A program made the position numbers and the translations under genes. Below are positions 33,608-42,099 of a stretch of DNA of 64,000 bases, piece after piece; positions within the stretch are counted from its first letter, which is position 1; each line of letters opens with the position of its first letter. The stretch is from CAYVWB01 sp964455395 (lineage in GTDB: Bacteria > Desulfobacterota > Desulfovibrionia > Desulfovibrionales > Desulfovibrionaceae), in NCBI GenBank assembly GCA_964455395.1, contig CAYVWB010000003.1, forward strand, positions 45,956-109,955, read 5' to 3'. Under the pieces are notes generated by a model. It had not been told where the DNA came from. It was given only the letters and a program-made list of their open reading frames with translations, and ran no database searches.

Positions 33608-34735
33608 ATGAAGAAGTTCACCCGCATCCTCGTGCTGGCGCTCGTCGTCAGCCTCTTCGCCGCTGTGGCGAACGCCGAGACGCTCAAGATCGGCAGCCTC
33701 TCCCCCCTCACGGGTCCCTACGCCGCAGACGGCAACGACATCGCCAACGGCGTGCGCGCCGCCTTGAAAGTGGTGGACGCTGAAGGCGGCATCCCCGGGT
33801 TCGAGAAAGCCGAGTTCCTGCCCCAGGACAGCGCATGCGACCCCCGCCAGGCTGTGGCCGCCGCCAACAAGCTCATCAACGAGGAAGTGGTCGGCGTCAT
33901 CGGCGCGTACTGCTCCAGCGCCACCATCCCTTCCTCCGAGGCCTTGGCCGAGGAAGACATCATCATGATCACCCCGGCGTCCACCAACGAGAAGGTGACG
34001 GAGCGCGGGCTGCCCTACATGTTCCGCATGTGCGGTCGTGACGACGACCAGTCCAAGGCGGCCATGCAGTTCATCACCGACCACCTGCAAGCCAAGACCA
34101 TCTTCATCATCGACGACAAGACCACCTATTCCCAAGGTCTGGCGGACAACGTGGCCAAGCTGAGCGCTGAAGCCGGCCTGGAAGTGCTGGCTCACGACCA
34201 TGTCAACCAGGGCGACAAGGACTTTTCCGCCGTGCTGACCAAGGTGAAGGCCGCCAACCCCGACGTGCTCTACATGAGCTTGCAGAACTCCTCCTCCGGC
34301 GCGCTCATGCTCATCCAGGCGCGTCGCGCGGGCATCGAAGCCGAGATCGTGGCGCAAGACGCCGTCTACCATCCCCAACTCGTTGAAATCGCCAAGGACG
34401 CCGCCAACGGCGTGTACCTGACTTTCGGCTTCATCGACGAAGAAAAGCCCGCCTTCAAGAAGTTCAAGGAAGCCTATGCGGAATATGGCGAACCCGGCGC
34501 TTACTCCGGCTACGCCTACGACGCCGCCTACGTGCTGCTGAAGGCCATCAAGGAAACCGGCTCCACCGACCCCGCCACGCTCCGTGAAGCCATTCTGGCC
34601 ATGGACTTCGAGGGCGCGACCAAGCACATCAAGTTCGAGGAGAACGGGGACTCCGGCTCCAACTACATCGTGCGCGTGGTCAAGGACGGCGAGTTCGTGA
34701 ACTTCTGGAATCCGTCCACAGGCGAGCTGTACTAG
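33608..34735 (+). CDS. livK: Branched-chain amino acid binding protein
   Basis: 375 residues. Sec signal peptide MKKFTRILVLALVVSLFAAV with cleavage after NA. The mature part is a type I periplasmic binding protein: IGSLSPLTGPYAADG, VVGVIGAYCSSATIPSS, TPASTNEKVTERG, VLYMSLQNSS. Captures leucine, isoleucine, valine or related amino acids for LivHM. AGGAG precedes the ATG. A hairpin follows, probably keeping levels of this protein above those of the permeases. Confidence 0.93.
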   Translation: MKKFTRILVLALVVSLFAAVANAETLKIGSLSPLTGPYAADGNDIANGVRAALKVVDAEGGIPGFEKAEFLPQDSACDPRQAVAAANKLINEEVVGVIGAYCSSATIPSSEALAEEDIIMITPASTNEKVTERGLPYMFRMCGRDDDQSKAAMQFITDHLQAKTIFIIDDKTTYSQGLADNVAKLSAEAGLEVLAHDHVNQGDKDFSAVLTKVKAANPDVLYMSLQNSSSGALMLIQARRAGIEAEIVAQDAVYHPQLVEIAKDAANGVYLTFGFIDEEKPAFKKFKEAYAEYGEPGAYSGYAYDAAYVLLKAIKETGSTDPATLREAILAMDFEGATKHIKFEENGDSGSNYIVRVVKDGEFVNFWNPSTGELY

Positions 34736-34757
34736 CGCCTTTTTCCGAACGTTTCGC

Positions 34758-34798
34758 GAGGGCTCTTGCCGCTGCGGCGGGGGCCCTCTTCTTTCCCT
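34758..34798 (+). terminator. Partial terminator between livK and livH
   Basis: A 6-bp stem (34758-34763 with 34783-34788) with an internal GC hairpin, followed by TTCTTTCCCTT. The U-tract is broken, so partial read-through to livH is expected. Confidence 0.6.
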
Positions 34799-34833
34799 TC
34801 CCCCTTCTATCACTCACCACCCCGGCGCACTCT

Positions 34834-35751
34834 ATGGACTATTTCCTCCAGCAGCTCCTCAACGGCCTGACCCTCGGCGGGGTCTACGCGCTCATCGCGC
34901 TGGGCTACACCATGGTTTACGGAATCATCCAGCTCATCAACTTCGCGCACGGCGAAATCTTCGCCGCCGGCGGCTACATGGGCGTCATCCTGCTTTCCTT
35001 CCTCACGGCGCATGGCGTCATGGAAGGCTACCCCTGGCTGGGCCTGGGGTTGGCGTTGCTTTTGGCCATGGCGTACTGCGCCATGCTGGCCATGGCGGTG
35101 GAGCGTGTGGCGTACAAGCCCTTGCGCCATTCCGGTCGGCTCTCCGTGCTGCTCTCCGCGCTGGGCATGTCCATTTTCCTGCAGAACGGCCTCATGCTTA
35201 CCCAAGGCGTGTACGACAAGGCGTACCCCCTGGGCTTCACCCAAGGCGGCTTCGACCTGGGCGGCGTGACCGTGAGCTACATGCAGTGCATCATCCTGGG
35301 CCTGACCGCCACGCTGCTGGTGGCGCTGAACGCGCTGGTGTTCAAGACGAAGATCGGCAAGGCCATGCGGGCCACCGCGCAGGACAAGGTGATGAGCGCG
35401 CTGGTGGGCATCAACTCGAACCGGGTCATCGCCACCACCTTCGCCATCGGCGCGGGTCTGGCGGCGGCGGCGGGCATCATGGTGGGGTTGTATTACGGCA
35501 GCGTGCGCTACGACATGGGCTTCGTGCCCGGCATCAAGGCTTTCGCCGCAGCGGTGCTTGGCGGCATCGGCAACATCACGGGAGCGATGATCGGCGGACT
35601 GATCATCGGCATGGTGGAGATCTTCGCCGCCGCGTACGTGCCCCACGGCGGCGAGTACAAGGACGTCTTCGCGTTCATCATTCTCATCGGCGTGCTGTAT
35701 TTCATGCCGACAGGCATCATGGGAGAGAATGTCGATGACACCCGCGTCTAG
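34834..35751 (+). CDS. livH: Branched-chain amino acid ABC permease LivH
   Basis: 305 residues, eight or so membrane helices. Typical opening (LQQLLNGLTLGGVYALIALGYTMVYGIIQLINFAHG) seen in fragments such as LTLGGVYALIALGYTMVYGI, and the EAA-like loop AMRATAQDKVMSALVGINSN, which contacts the ATPases. Ends within the livM 5' region with a 23-bp overlap. Forms the membrane channel with LivM. Confidence 0.94.
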   Translation: MDYFLQQLLNGLTLGGVYALIALGYTMVYGIIQLINFAHGEIFAAGGYMGVILLSFLTAHGVMEGYPWLGLGLALLLAMAYCAMLAMAVERVAYKPLRHSGRLSVLLSALGMSIFLQNGLMLTQGVYDKAYPLGFTQGGFDLGGVTVSYMQCIILGLTATLLVALNALVFKTKIGKAMRATAQDKVMSALVGINSNRVIATTFAIGAGLAAAAGIMVGLYYGSVRYDMGFVPGIKAFAAAVLGGIGNITGAMIGGLIIGMVEIFAAAYVPHGGEYKDVFAFIILIGVLYFMPTGIMGENVDDTRV

Positions 35752-36964
35752 GAAGATGTGGCTGACGATGGGTCTGGGCCTCGTCTGGCTCCTGGCCATC
35801 CTGTGGCCGCTCCTGGGCATCCATGACGACGGCACGCTCTCCATCAGCGAGACGTTCGCCGTCTGGATCCGCGTGGCCGTGGCGGTGGTCATCCTGGGCG
35901 GGCTCTACATCCTCAAGCAGAGCGGCGCCCTGGACCCCGTGCTGCGGCCTCTCGTCGGCCCTGTGGAAGCGGTGCGCCGCGCCGCCACGGCGCCGCCGGC
36001 GTGGGCGTGGGCGCTGGTGGGCGCGGCGTTCGCGCTCACCTTCCCGCTGTTCACAGGCCGTTACGAACAGGACGTGGCCGTGAGCGTGCTCATCTACATC
36101 TGCCTGGGGCTCGGTCTGAACGTGGTGATAGGCTTGTGTGGTCTGCTGGACCTGGGTTTCATCGCGTTCTACGGCGTGGGCGCGTACACGTACGCGTTGC
36201 TCTCCGTGCATTACGGGCTGAGCTTCTGGCTCTGCCTGCCCATCTGCGCGCTCTTCGCTTCCATTGCGGGGTGCTTCATCGGCTACCCCACGCTGCGCAT
36301 GCGCGGGGACTATCTGGCCATCGTGACGCTCGGCTTCGGGGAGATCATTCGCATCGTGCTCAACAACTGGATGAGTCTGACCAACGGCCCCAATGGCGTG
36401 CTCGGCATCGACGCGCCTGCCGTGCTCATTCCGGCGCTGGCTGAGGGCGGCGGGCTTTCCTTCGAGCTGCTCTATCTGAAGAAGCTTCATTATCTGTATT
36501 ATGTGGCGCTGGGATTGGCGGTCTTCACCGTCATCGCCGTGCGACGATTGAACATCTCGCGCATCGGCCGGGCGTGGGAGGCCATCCGCGAGGATGAGAC
36601 CGCCGCCGAGCTCATGGGCGTCTCCACCTTTCGATTCAAGCTGCTGGCTTACGCCATGGGCGCGGTCTTCGGCGGCCTGGCGGGATGCTTCTTCGCGGCG
36701 CGCATGCGCTTCGTGAGTCCGGAGAGCTTCACCTTCCTGGAGTCCGCACTGGTGCTGGCCATGGTGGTGTTGGGCGGCATGGGCTCCATCCCGGGCATCA
36801 TGCTGGGCGCGCTGGCGCTCATCGCCTTGCCCGAAGTCTTCCGCGAGTTCGAGCTGTACCGCATGCTTGCGTTCGGCGGCGCCATGACGCTGATGATGCT
36901 CTTCCGGCCTGAAGGCCTCATCCCGGCGAAACGCATGGGCAAACGCGGCGAGGACGAGGTCTAG
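35729..36964 (+). CDS. livM: Branched-chain amino acid ABC permease LivM
   Basis: 411 residues. An N-terminal extension of about 110 residues with two or three helices precedes the conserved LivM core: GLGLNVVIGLCGLLDLGFIA, GDYLAIVTLGFGEIIRIVLN, LTNGPNGVLGI, and the cytoplasmic loop RAWEAIREDETAAELMGV. Start at 35729 has GGGAGAGA directly upstream; ATG at 35735 is an alternative. Overlaps livH. Confidence 0.94.
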   Translation: MSMTPASRKMWLTMGLGLVWLLAILWPLLGIHDDGTLSISETFAVWIRVAVAVVILGGLYILKQSGALDPVLRPLVGPVEAVRRAATAPPAWAWALVGAAFALTFPLFTGRYEQDVAVSVLIYICLGLGLNVVIGLCGLLDLGFIAFYGVGAYTYALLSVHYGLSFWLCLPICALFASIAGCFIGYPTLRMRGDYLAIVTLGFGEIIRIVLNNWMSLTNGPNGVLGIDAPAVLIPALAEGGGLSFELLYLKKLHYLYYVALGLAVFTVIAVRRLNISRIGRAWEAIREDETAAELMGVSTFRFKLLAYAMGAVFGGLAGCFFAARMRFVSPESFTFLESALVLAMVVLGGMGSIPGIMLGALALIALPEVFREFELYRMLAFGGAMTLMMLFRPEGLIPAKRMGKRGEDEV

Positions 36965-37032
36965 GCGCGCGCACCTCCCTCGCTCCACCAGCCCCTCCGC
37001 TCTCTGACCTCAGCCACCACGCGACATTGCCC

Positions 37033-37755
37033 ATGCCTACCGACACCATTCTCGAACTGCACAACGTGGAAGCCCACTACGGCCGCATTCAAGCGCTCAA
37101 GGGCGTGAGCCTTTGCGTACACGCCGGAGAAATCGTCTCCATCATCGGCGCAAACGGCGCAGGCAAGTCCACCACGCTGATGACCATCTGCAATATCCTC
37201 AAGGCTTCGGCTGGCGTCGTTCGCTATCAAGGCGAGGACATTGGCGGCGTGAGCGCGGACAAACTCCCGGAACGAGGCCTCTGCCAGGCGCCTGAAGGAC
37301 GGCGCATTTTCCCGCGTCTGACCGTTTCCGAGAATCTGGACATGGGCGCCTTTTTCCGGAAGGACAAGGACGCCATCGCCAAGGACCGCCAGCACGTCTT
37401 CGAACTCTTCCCCCGCCTTGCGGAGCGCCGTCGGCAACCCGGGGGCACGCTTTCCGGGGGGGAACAGCAGATGCTCGCCATCGGCCGCGCGCTCATGGGC
37501 CGCCCCAAGCTGCTGCTGCTGGACGAACCCTCGCTGGGATTGGCGCCGCTCATCGTCAAGCACATCTTCAAGATCATCCGGACCATCAACCGCGAAGACG
37601 GCGTGACCATCCTGCTGGTGGAGCAGAACGCCAACCTGGCGCTGAAGACGGCGCATCGCGGCTACGTGCTGGAGACGGGGAAGGTGGTGATGGAAGACGA
37701 GGGCGCCAAGCTGCTGGCCAACGAGGCCATCCGCAAAGCCTATCTGGGGGAATAG
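37033..37755 (+). CDS. livF: Branched-chain amino acid ABC importer, ATPase LivF
   Basis: 240 residues. Walker A GANGAGKSTT, Q-loop CQAPEGRRIFPRLTV, signature LSGGEQQMLAIGRAL, Walker B LLLLDEPSLGLAP, H-loop in TILLVEQNA with the Gln-Asn of LivF proteins in place of His. Second ATPase of the importer. ATG at 37033 is preferred over the TTG six bases earlier. Confidence 0.95.
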   Translation: MPTDTILELHNVEAHYGRIQALKGVSLCVHAGEIVSIIGANGAGKSTTLMTICNILKASAGVVRYQGEDIGGVSADKLPERGLCQAPEGRRIFPRLTVSENLDMGAFFRKDKDAIAKDRQHVFELFPRLAERRRQPGGTLSGGEQQMLAIGRALMGRPKLLLLDEPSLGLAPLIVKHIFKIIRTINREDGVTILLVEQNANLALKTAHRGYVLETGKVVMEDEGAKLLANEAIRKAYLGE

Positions 37756-38163
37756 GCGCCTTCCCCGGCGCTTTCCCGAACCGCGACGTTTCCCTGCTGC
37801 GAGCGCCTTGCCGCCAGCCCGTTCCGCTTCAGTCGATCGCCAGCCCGTTCCGCTTCAGTCGATCGCCGAGCCTGCCCCCGGCGCATCCGCTCCAGTATCC
37901 GCGGGGACGTGCTCCCACTCCCGCCGCCTCCCTGGGCGCTTTCCTGACGAACCGCCGAAACCTTGGGGCGAGGGTCTTTCCCGGCCTGTCACGCCGTCAC
38001 GCCGCCACGTTCTCACGTCGTCACGCCCCGACATCCCATGAAATCACCGTCGGTCTTGCAAAATGTCGTCAGTCCATGAATAATGGCGGCGCCTCCGTCG
38101 TCTTGAGGGCGTTGACGCATCGCGGCTGCGCCGTGCTTTTCGGTCACCCTGCCGAGGACAACC
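37756..38163. other. Intergenic region with a 26-bp tandem repeat
   Basis: 408 bp between livF and the ABC exporter. It begins with a short hairpin (37756-37760 with 37767-37771, then TTT) that may end the liv transcript, and has two exact copies of a 26-mer at 37814-37865. No gene or clear promoter is seen; a promoter for the exporter is expected near its end. Confidence 0.5.
37814..37865. repeat. 26-bp direct tandem repeat, two copies
   Basis: Two adjacent identical copies beginning CCAGCCCGTTCCGCTTCAGT. Non-coding; probably a replication-slippage duplication. Confidence 0.9.
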
Positions 38164-40692
38164 ATGGTCACGAAATACACGCTTTTCTCCTGGGTCAGAC
38201 GCTCCAACCTCAAGCTGCAGGCGTTGTTGGTGGTGATCATTCTGGTGACGGTGGCGGCGCGCGTCTTCCCGTTGGAGATGCAGAAGAAGATCATCAACGA
38301 AGCCATCGGGATGAAGCAGCTGGATTTGTTGTATCTCTACTGCGGGCTTTTCATCGGGGCGGTGTTGCTGGCCAGCGTGCTGAAATACGTCATCAACATC
38401 ATCCAGACGTATCTGGGCGAGCAGGCCCTGGCGACGATGCGCGAGGAGCTCTACGCGCACATCCTGACGCTGCCGCTGTCGTTTTTCCGCAAATCCTCGC
38501 CGGGCACGGTGGTGTCCTCGCTGGTGCAGGAGCTCTCCGCCGCCGGTGAGTTCGTGGGCCAAGCCATCGCCATCCCCGTGACGAACGTACTCACCTTGCT
38601 CGCTTTCGCGGGGTACATGTTCTATCTGAACCCCACCCTGGCGGCCATCTCCTTTGCGCTGTATCCACTGCTGATCTACGTGCTGCCCAAGATGCAGCGC
38701 AAGACCAACCACTGGAACAAGAACCGCGTGGACGCCACGCGCACCCTCTCCAACAAGATCACGGAAGCCGTCACCGGCATCCACGAGATCCACGGCAACG
38801 GCTCCTACTCCATCGAGAACCGCAAGTATTCCGGCTATGTGCGGAGTCTCAGCCGAGTGCGCATCATCTGGACGCTCTATCGCCAGGGCGTGAAGGTGCT
38901 CAACAACCTCTTCCAGAACATGGGGCCCTTTCTGCTCTTTCTGGTGGGCGGCTACCTGGCCATCAAAGGCCAGTTCGACCTTGGCGCGCTGGTGGCTTTC
39001 CTCTCCGCGTACGAGAAGATCTACGACCCCTGGAAGGAGCTGATGGACTTCTACCAGATCTACCAGGACGCCTCCATCCGCTACGCCAAGACCATGGATT
39101 ATTTCGATGTTCAGCCGGAGTTCGCGCTCGCCCCCGTGGAAGCCAGGCCGCCTCTGGAGCTTTCCGGCGCAGTGGCCGTGCAGAACCTCGCCTTCGAGGT
39201 GGAAGGGGGCATCAAGCTTCTCAACGGCATCGATCTCCAGCTCGCTCCCGGCGAACATCTGGCGGTGGTCGGGTTCTCCGGCAGCGGCAAGTCCACCCTG
39301 GCGCAGTGCGTCAGCCAGCTCTACAAGTACACGGGCGGCTCCGTGACCCTGGACGACCACGAAGTGGCGAACATGGCGAAGACCGACCTGGCGCACAACG
39401 TGGGCGTCGTGGCGCAGAGCCCCTTCATCTTCGACGGCACCATCCGCGACAACCTCCTCTACTCGGTGGAAGCGGACCTGCCGGCAGACACCCCCCGCGA
39501 CGACAACGGCGAAGTGCTCGACCCCTCGTTGCTGCCCACCCGGGACCGCATGATTGAAGTGCTGCAGCAGACCGGCATCTTCCCGGATGTATTGCGCTTC
39601 GGGCTGAACGCCGTGCTCCAGCCCGGGGAACAGCCGGAGCTCAAGACGAAACTCATCGCCATCCGCGAAACGTTCCAGCGCGAACACGGCCCCGACCTCG
39701 CCGACTACCTGGAATTCTTCGACGAAACGAAATATCTCTACTTCTCCAGCTGCGCAGCCAACATCACCTTCGGCAACCCCCGGGACGAAGATTTCCGGGT
39801 GGAGAACCTGCCGGACAACGAGACGTTCCGCCGGTTCCTGGACGAGGCGCAGCTCACGCAGCCCCTGCTCTCCCTCGGCGCGGAGCTGGCGCGCGCCACT
39901 GTGGACATCCTCGGCGACCTGCCGCCGGACACGGTCTTCTTCGAACAGAGCCCCCTCGCCAGCGACGAGCTGGACACCTTCAAGGAGCGCCTCGGTCGAC
40001 TCAAGAAAAGGAACCTCCACGAACTGGATGACGACGACCGCGCCGCCTTCCTGCGGCTGGGTCTGCGCTTCACCCCGGGCAAGCACAAGATGGTGGCGCT
40101 GCCGCCCATGCTGGAGACCATGCTTTTGGATGCGCGCGCGCGCTTTCGCAAGCACATCGAGGAGACAGACCCCGACGCCTTCGCGTTCTACCGCAACTCC
40201 GCTTACATCGAGAATCAGTCCATATTGGACAACATCCTCTTCGGAAAGGCCAAAACCGAGCAGCCCCACGTGCAAGACCGCATCAACCAGTCCATCAACA
40301 TGCTGCTCATCGAAGAGGACTTGCTGGAGACCATCACGGAAATCGGCATGCAGTTCCGCGTGGGCACCAAAGGCGACCGTCTCTCCGGGGGGCAGAAACA
40401 GAAGCTGGCCATCGGCCGCGCCTTCATCAAGGAGCCGCCCATCCTCATCATGGACGAAGCCACCTCCGCCTTGGACAACCGCTCCCAGGGGCGTATTCAA
40501 AACCTCATCGAAACCAAGTGGAAAGGTCGCTCCACCCTCATCTCCGTGGTGCACCGGCTCGACATCATCAAGAATTTCGACAAAGTCGCGGTGATGAAAG
40601 CCGGCAAGATAGTGGAGATAGGCGGCTACGATGAGCTCATGCAAAAGAAGGGCATGCTCTATGAACTCGTCCACGGAAGCCATTCTCAGTAG
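38164..40692 (+). CDS. ABC exporter with a large insertion in its ATPase domain
   Basis: 842 residues. Residues 1-330 are a six-helix exporter membrane domain. The ATPase has Walker A GFSGSGKST (370-378), a Q-loop VVAQSPFIFDGTIRDNLLY near 416-432, then about 240 extra residues before a second ENQSILDNILFGK (about 681-693), signature LSGGQKQKLAIGRAF (740), Walker B ILIMDEATSALD (760) and H-loop VVHRLD. Walker A to signature is about 370 residues against roughly 110 normally. The insert is acidic, mostly helical-looking and contains a decayed repeat of the Q-loop segment (AANITFGNPRDEDF). GAGGA precedes the ATG. Substrate unknown; followed by cNMP-fold and STAS genes. Confidence 0.88.
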   Translation: MVTKYTLFSWVRRSNLKLQALLVVIILVTVAARVFPLEMQKKIINEAIGMKQLDLLYLYCGLFIGAVLLASVLKYVINIIQTYLGEQALATMREELYAHILTLPLSFFRKSSPGTVVSSLVQELSAAGEFVGQAIAIPVTNVLTLLAFAGYMFYLNPTLAAISFALYPLLIYVLPKMQRKTNHWNKNRVDATRTLSNKITEAVTGIHEIHGNGSYSIENRKYSGYVRSLSRVRIIWTLYRQGVKVLNNLFQNMGPFLLFLVGGYLAIKGQFDLGALVAFLSAYEKIYDPWKELMDFYQIYQDASIRYAKTMDYFDVQPEFALAPVEARPPLELSGAVAVQNLAFEVEGGIKLLNGIDLQLAPGEHLAVVGFSGSGKSTLAQCVSQLYKYTGGSVTLDDHEVANMAKTDLAHNVGVVAQSPFIFDGTIRDNLLYSVEADLPADTPRDDNGEVLDPSLLPTRDRMIEVLQQTGIFPDVLRFGLNAVLQPGEQPELKTKLIAIRETFQREHGPDLADYLEFFDETKYLYFSSCAANITFGNPRDEDFRVENLPDNETFRRFLDEAQLTQPLLSLGAELARATVDILGDLPPDTVFFEQSPLASDELDTFKERLGRLKKRNLHELDDDDRAAFLRLGLRFTPGKHKMVALPPMLETMLLDARARFRKHIEETDPDAFAFYRNSAYIENQSILDNILFGKAKTEQPHVQDRINQSINMLLIEEDLLETITEIGMQFRVGTKGDRLSGGQKQKLAIGRAFIKEPPILIMDEATSALDNRSQGRIQNLIETKWKGRSTLISVVHRLDIIKNFDKVAVMKAGKIVEIGGYDELMQKKGMLYELVHGSHSQ

Positions 40693-41179
40693 CGACGCCA
40701 GCGAATTCCAGCAGAACCTGGAACTGCTCCGCCAGATCAGCTTCTTCTCCGGGCTCTCCATGGAGCCCTTGAAGGTGCTCGCCTATCTCGCCACGCGCGA
40801 ACGACTCAAAAGCGGGGAGATCCTCTTCAAAGCCGGGGAGCAGGAGTCCCAAGCCGTCTACGTCCTCTCCGGTCGACTGGACGCCGCTTCCGCGGAGGGC
40901 GTGGCCCGCGCCGCCTACCACCCCGGAGACTTTCTGGGGCTGCTCGCCCTGGTGGGCCGCTCCCCCATCCTCTATACCGTGACCGCTGCGGAAGAGACGC
41001 TCTTCCTCGCCATCACGCGCGAACGCTTCTACAAAACCCTGGAGCAGTTCCCCGAGATAGCGGGCAAAACGCTCACCGCCGTGAGCGACGCCGTGCACGC
41101 CTGGGACCGCAAAGCCCTGGACCGCGCAAGCGAACACGACGGCGGCGCCCGGGCCATCGCAGGCGTCTCCCTCCTCTAA
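40661..41179 (+). CDS. Cyclic nucleotide-binding-fold protein with degenerate ligand site
   Basis: 172 residues. LRQISFFSGLSMEPLKVLAY and GEILFKAGEQESQAVYVLSG are the start of a CRP/cNMP-type beta-barrel. In the phosphate-binding cassette the usual GE-(hydrophobic)-AL...R-(S/T)A is replaced by GDFLGLLALVGRSPILYTVTA, so the conserved Glu and the phosphate-contacting Arg are missing. There is no HTH after the barrel. It overlaps the end of the ABC exporter by 32 bases, which suggests a regulatory or structural role for that exporter without nucleotide binding (inference). Confidence 0.75.
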   Translation: MNSSTEAILSSDASEFQQNLELLRQISFFSGLSMEPLKVLAYLATRERLKSGEILFKAGEQESQAVYVLSGRLDAASAEGVARAAYHPGDFLGLLALVGRSPILYTVTAAEETLFLAITRERFYKTLEQFPEIAGKTLTAVSDAVHAWDRKALDRASEHDGGARAIAGVSLL

Positions 41180-41211
41180 CCCTCCACCCCCGCGCTGCAG
41201 GAGTTCGCATC

Positions 41212-41553
41212 ATGGAAATTCAGACCCGCCAGGAACACGGCGTGCGCGTCCTGGAAGTCTCCGGACGCATCGACGCCACCACCGCCGCGGAGTTCGGCAA
41301 AGCCCTCGCCGACTGCATCGAACAAGGCGACGCCTACATCGTTCTGGACCTGAGCCACCTGGACTACGTCTCCAGCGCCGGCCTGCGCGAGTTCCTCAAA
41401 GCCGCCAAAGCGCTGAAGGCCAAGCAAGGCGACATCGCCCTCTGCTCCCTCAAGGACTACGTGCGCGAAGTCTTCGACATGTCCGGCTTCGACACCATCA
41501 TCCCCATCCACGGCTGCGTCACGGACGCCCTCGGCGCCATGAACTCCCAGTAA
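41212..41553 (+). CDS. STAS-domain anti-sigma factor antagonist-like protein
   Basis: 113 residues, a single STAS domain: VRVLEVSGRIDATTAAEFGKAL, YIVLDLSHLDYVSSAGLREF and the helix VREVFDMSGFDTIIPI are recognisable in order. The Ser pair in YVSSAGLR is at the phosphorylation site of SpoIIAA/RsbV-type proteins. GGAG precedes the ATG; the gene follows the cNMP-fold gene by 32 bp and is probably part of the same operon. Its kinase partner could be the HATPase encoded at 52.4 kb, which has its own STAS neighbour. Confidence 0.88.
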   Translation: MEIQTRQEHGVRVLEVSGRIDATTAAEFGKALADCIEQGDAYIVLDLSHLDYVSSAGLREFLKAAKALKAKQGDIALCSLKDYVREVFDMSGFDTIIPIHGCVTDALGAMNSQ

Positions 41554-41727
41554 GCTCCGCCGCCCGCCACGCCCCTCACCCACGAGAGGGACGCGACAGA
41601 GAGGGAGGACGGCGGGCGCCCCACGCCAGCGCCATATGCGGACGCCTGATGCGCCCTGGCGGACCGACCGTGCGACGCCATCCGTCTCGTCCACACACGG
41701 CCCATGCGTGGGGGCGCCAGCGACAGG

Positions 41728-41889
41728 CTACGCTTGTTTCGTCATCTCCTGGCCGCAGCAGGTGAGCGGGACCGTGCAACTGCCCTCCTTGCCGGATGCG
41801 CAGGAGCACGCCGACTCCACCTTGAGCGTCAACCCGCAGGTTTCGCAGTAGAACACGTCGCCGGGTCGCATCTCGTGACAATGGGCCAT
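41728..41889 (-). CDS. Desulforedoxin-like protein with an extra cysteine insert
   Basis: 53 residues. GDVFYCETCGLTLKVE followed by LTCCGQEMTKQ matches desulforedoxin, in which C-x2-C and C-C hold one rubredoxin-type iron. Between them lies an insert with SACSCAS and GSC, giving eight cysteines in all, against four needed. The N-terminal AHCHEM adds a further Cys and two His. AAGGAGAG precedes the ATG. Desulforedoxin-type domains are typical of sulfate reducers and of desulfoferrodoxin. Role is probably electron transfer or metal storage; not certain. Confidence 0.8.
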   Translation of the reverse strand: MAHCHEMRPGDVFYCETCGLTLKVESACSCASGKEGSCTVPLTCCGQEMTKQA

Positions 41890-42011
41890 GGGACTCTCCT
41901 TGGTCTGAGTGAATGAATGCGGCATCTTAATGCAACCGAGTTGCTTTTGTACAGACCCTTTCCAGGCTGACGACCTTGGCGCCCCGTGCGTAACACCTTC
42001 GACAAATTCGT

Positions 42012-42040
42012 TTGACGGCCTCCCGGCTCCTGTGTACGGT
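42012..42040 (+). promoter_or_regulatory. Promoter of the nik operon
   Basis: TTGACG (42012-42017), a 17-bp spacer and TACGGT (42035-42040). The tunR promoter in this window has the same layout (TTGACG-17-TATGGT). The -10 adjoins the operator, as expected for repression. Confidence 0.5.
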
Positions 42041-42075
42041 GCCACGTCGTGGCAATTACGTGTTACGTCGTGACT
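42039..42075 (+). promoter_or_regulatory. Twin operator upstream of nikA, NikR-like
   Basis: A perfect 15-bp palindrome TGCCACGTCGTGGCA (42040-42054) and an imperfect second copy TGTTACGTCGTGACT (42061-42075), spaced 21 bp, two helical turns. The same bases contain GTGCCAC-N14-GTGTTAC, close to the tandem GTGTTAC-N13/14 type of NikR site described for deltaproteobacteria. They overlap the predicted transcription start. Confidence 0.6.
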
Positions 42076-42099
42076 CACTCTAACCCAGGAGATGTGCGC

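Noticed and set aside
38044..40761. 905-codon minus-strand frame opposite the ABC exporter
   Set aside because: Antisense shadow. The plus strand has Walker A, signature, Walker B and H-loop.
42049..42099. Longer nikA start
   Set aside because: It would translate through the promoter and operator; the ATG at 42100 has AGGAG and starts the signal peptide.
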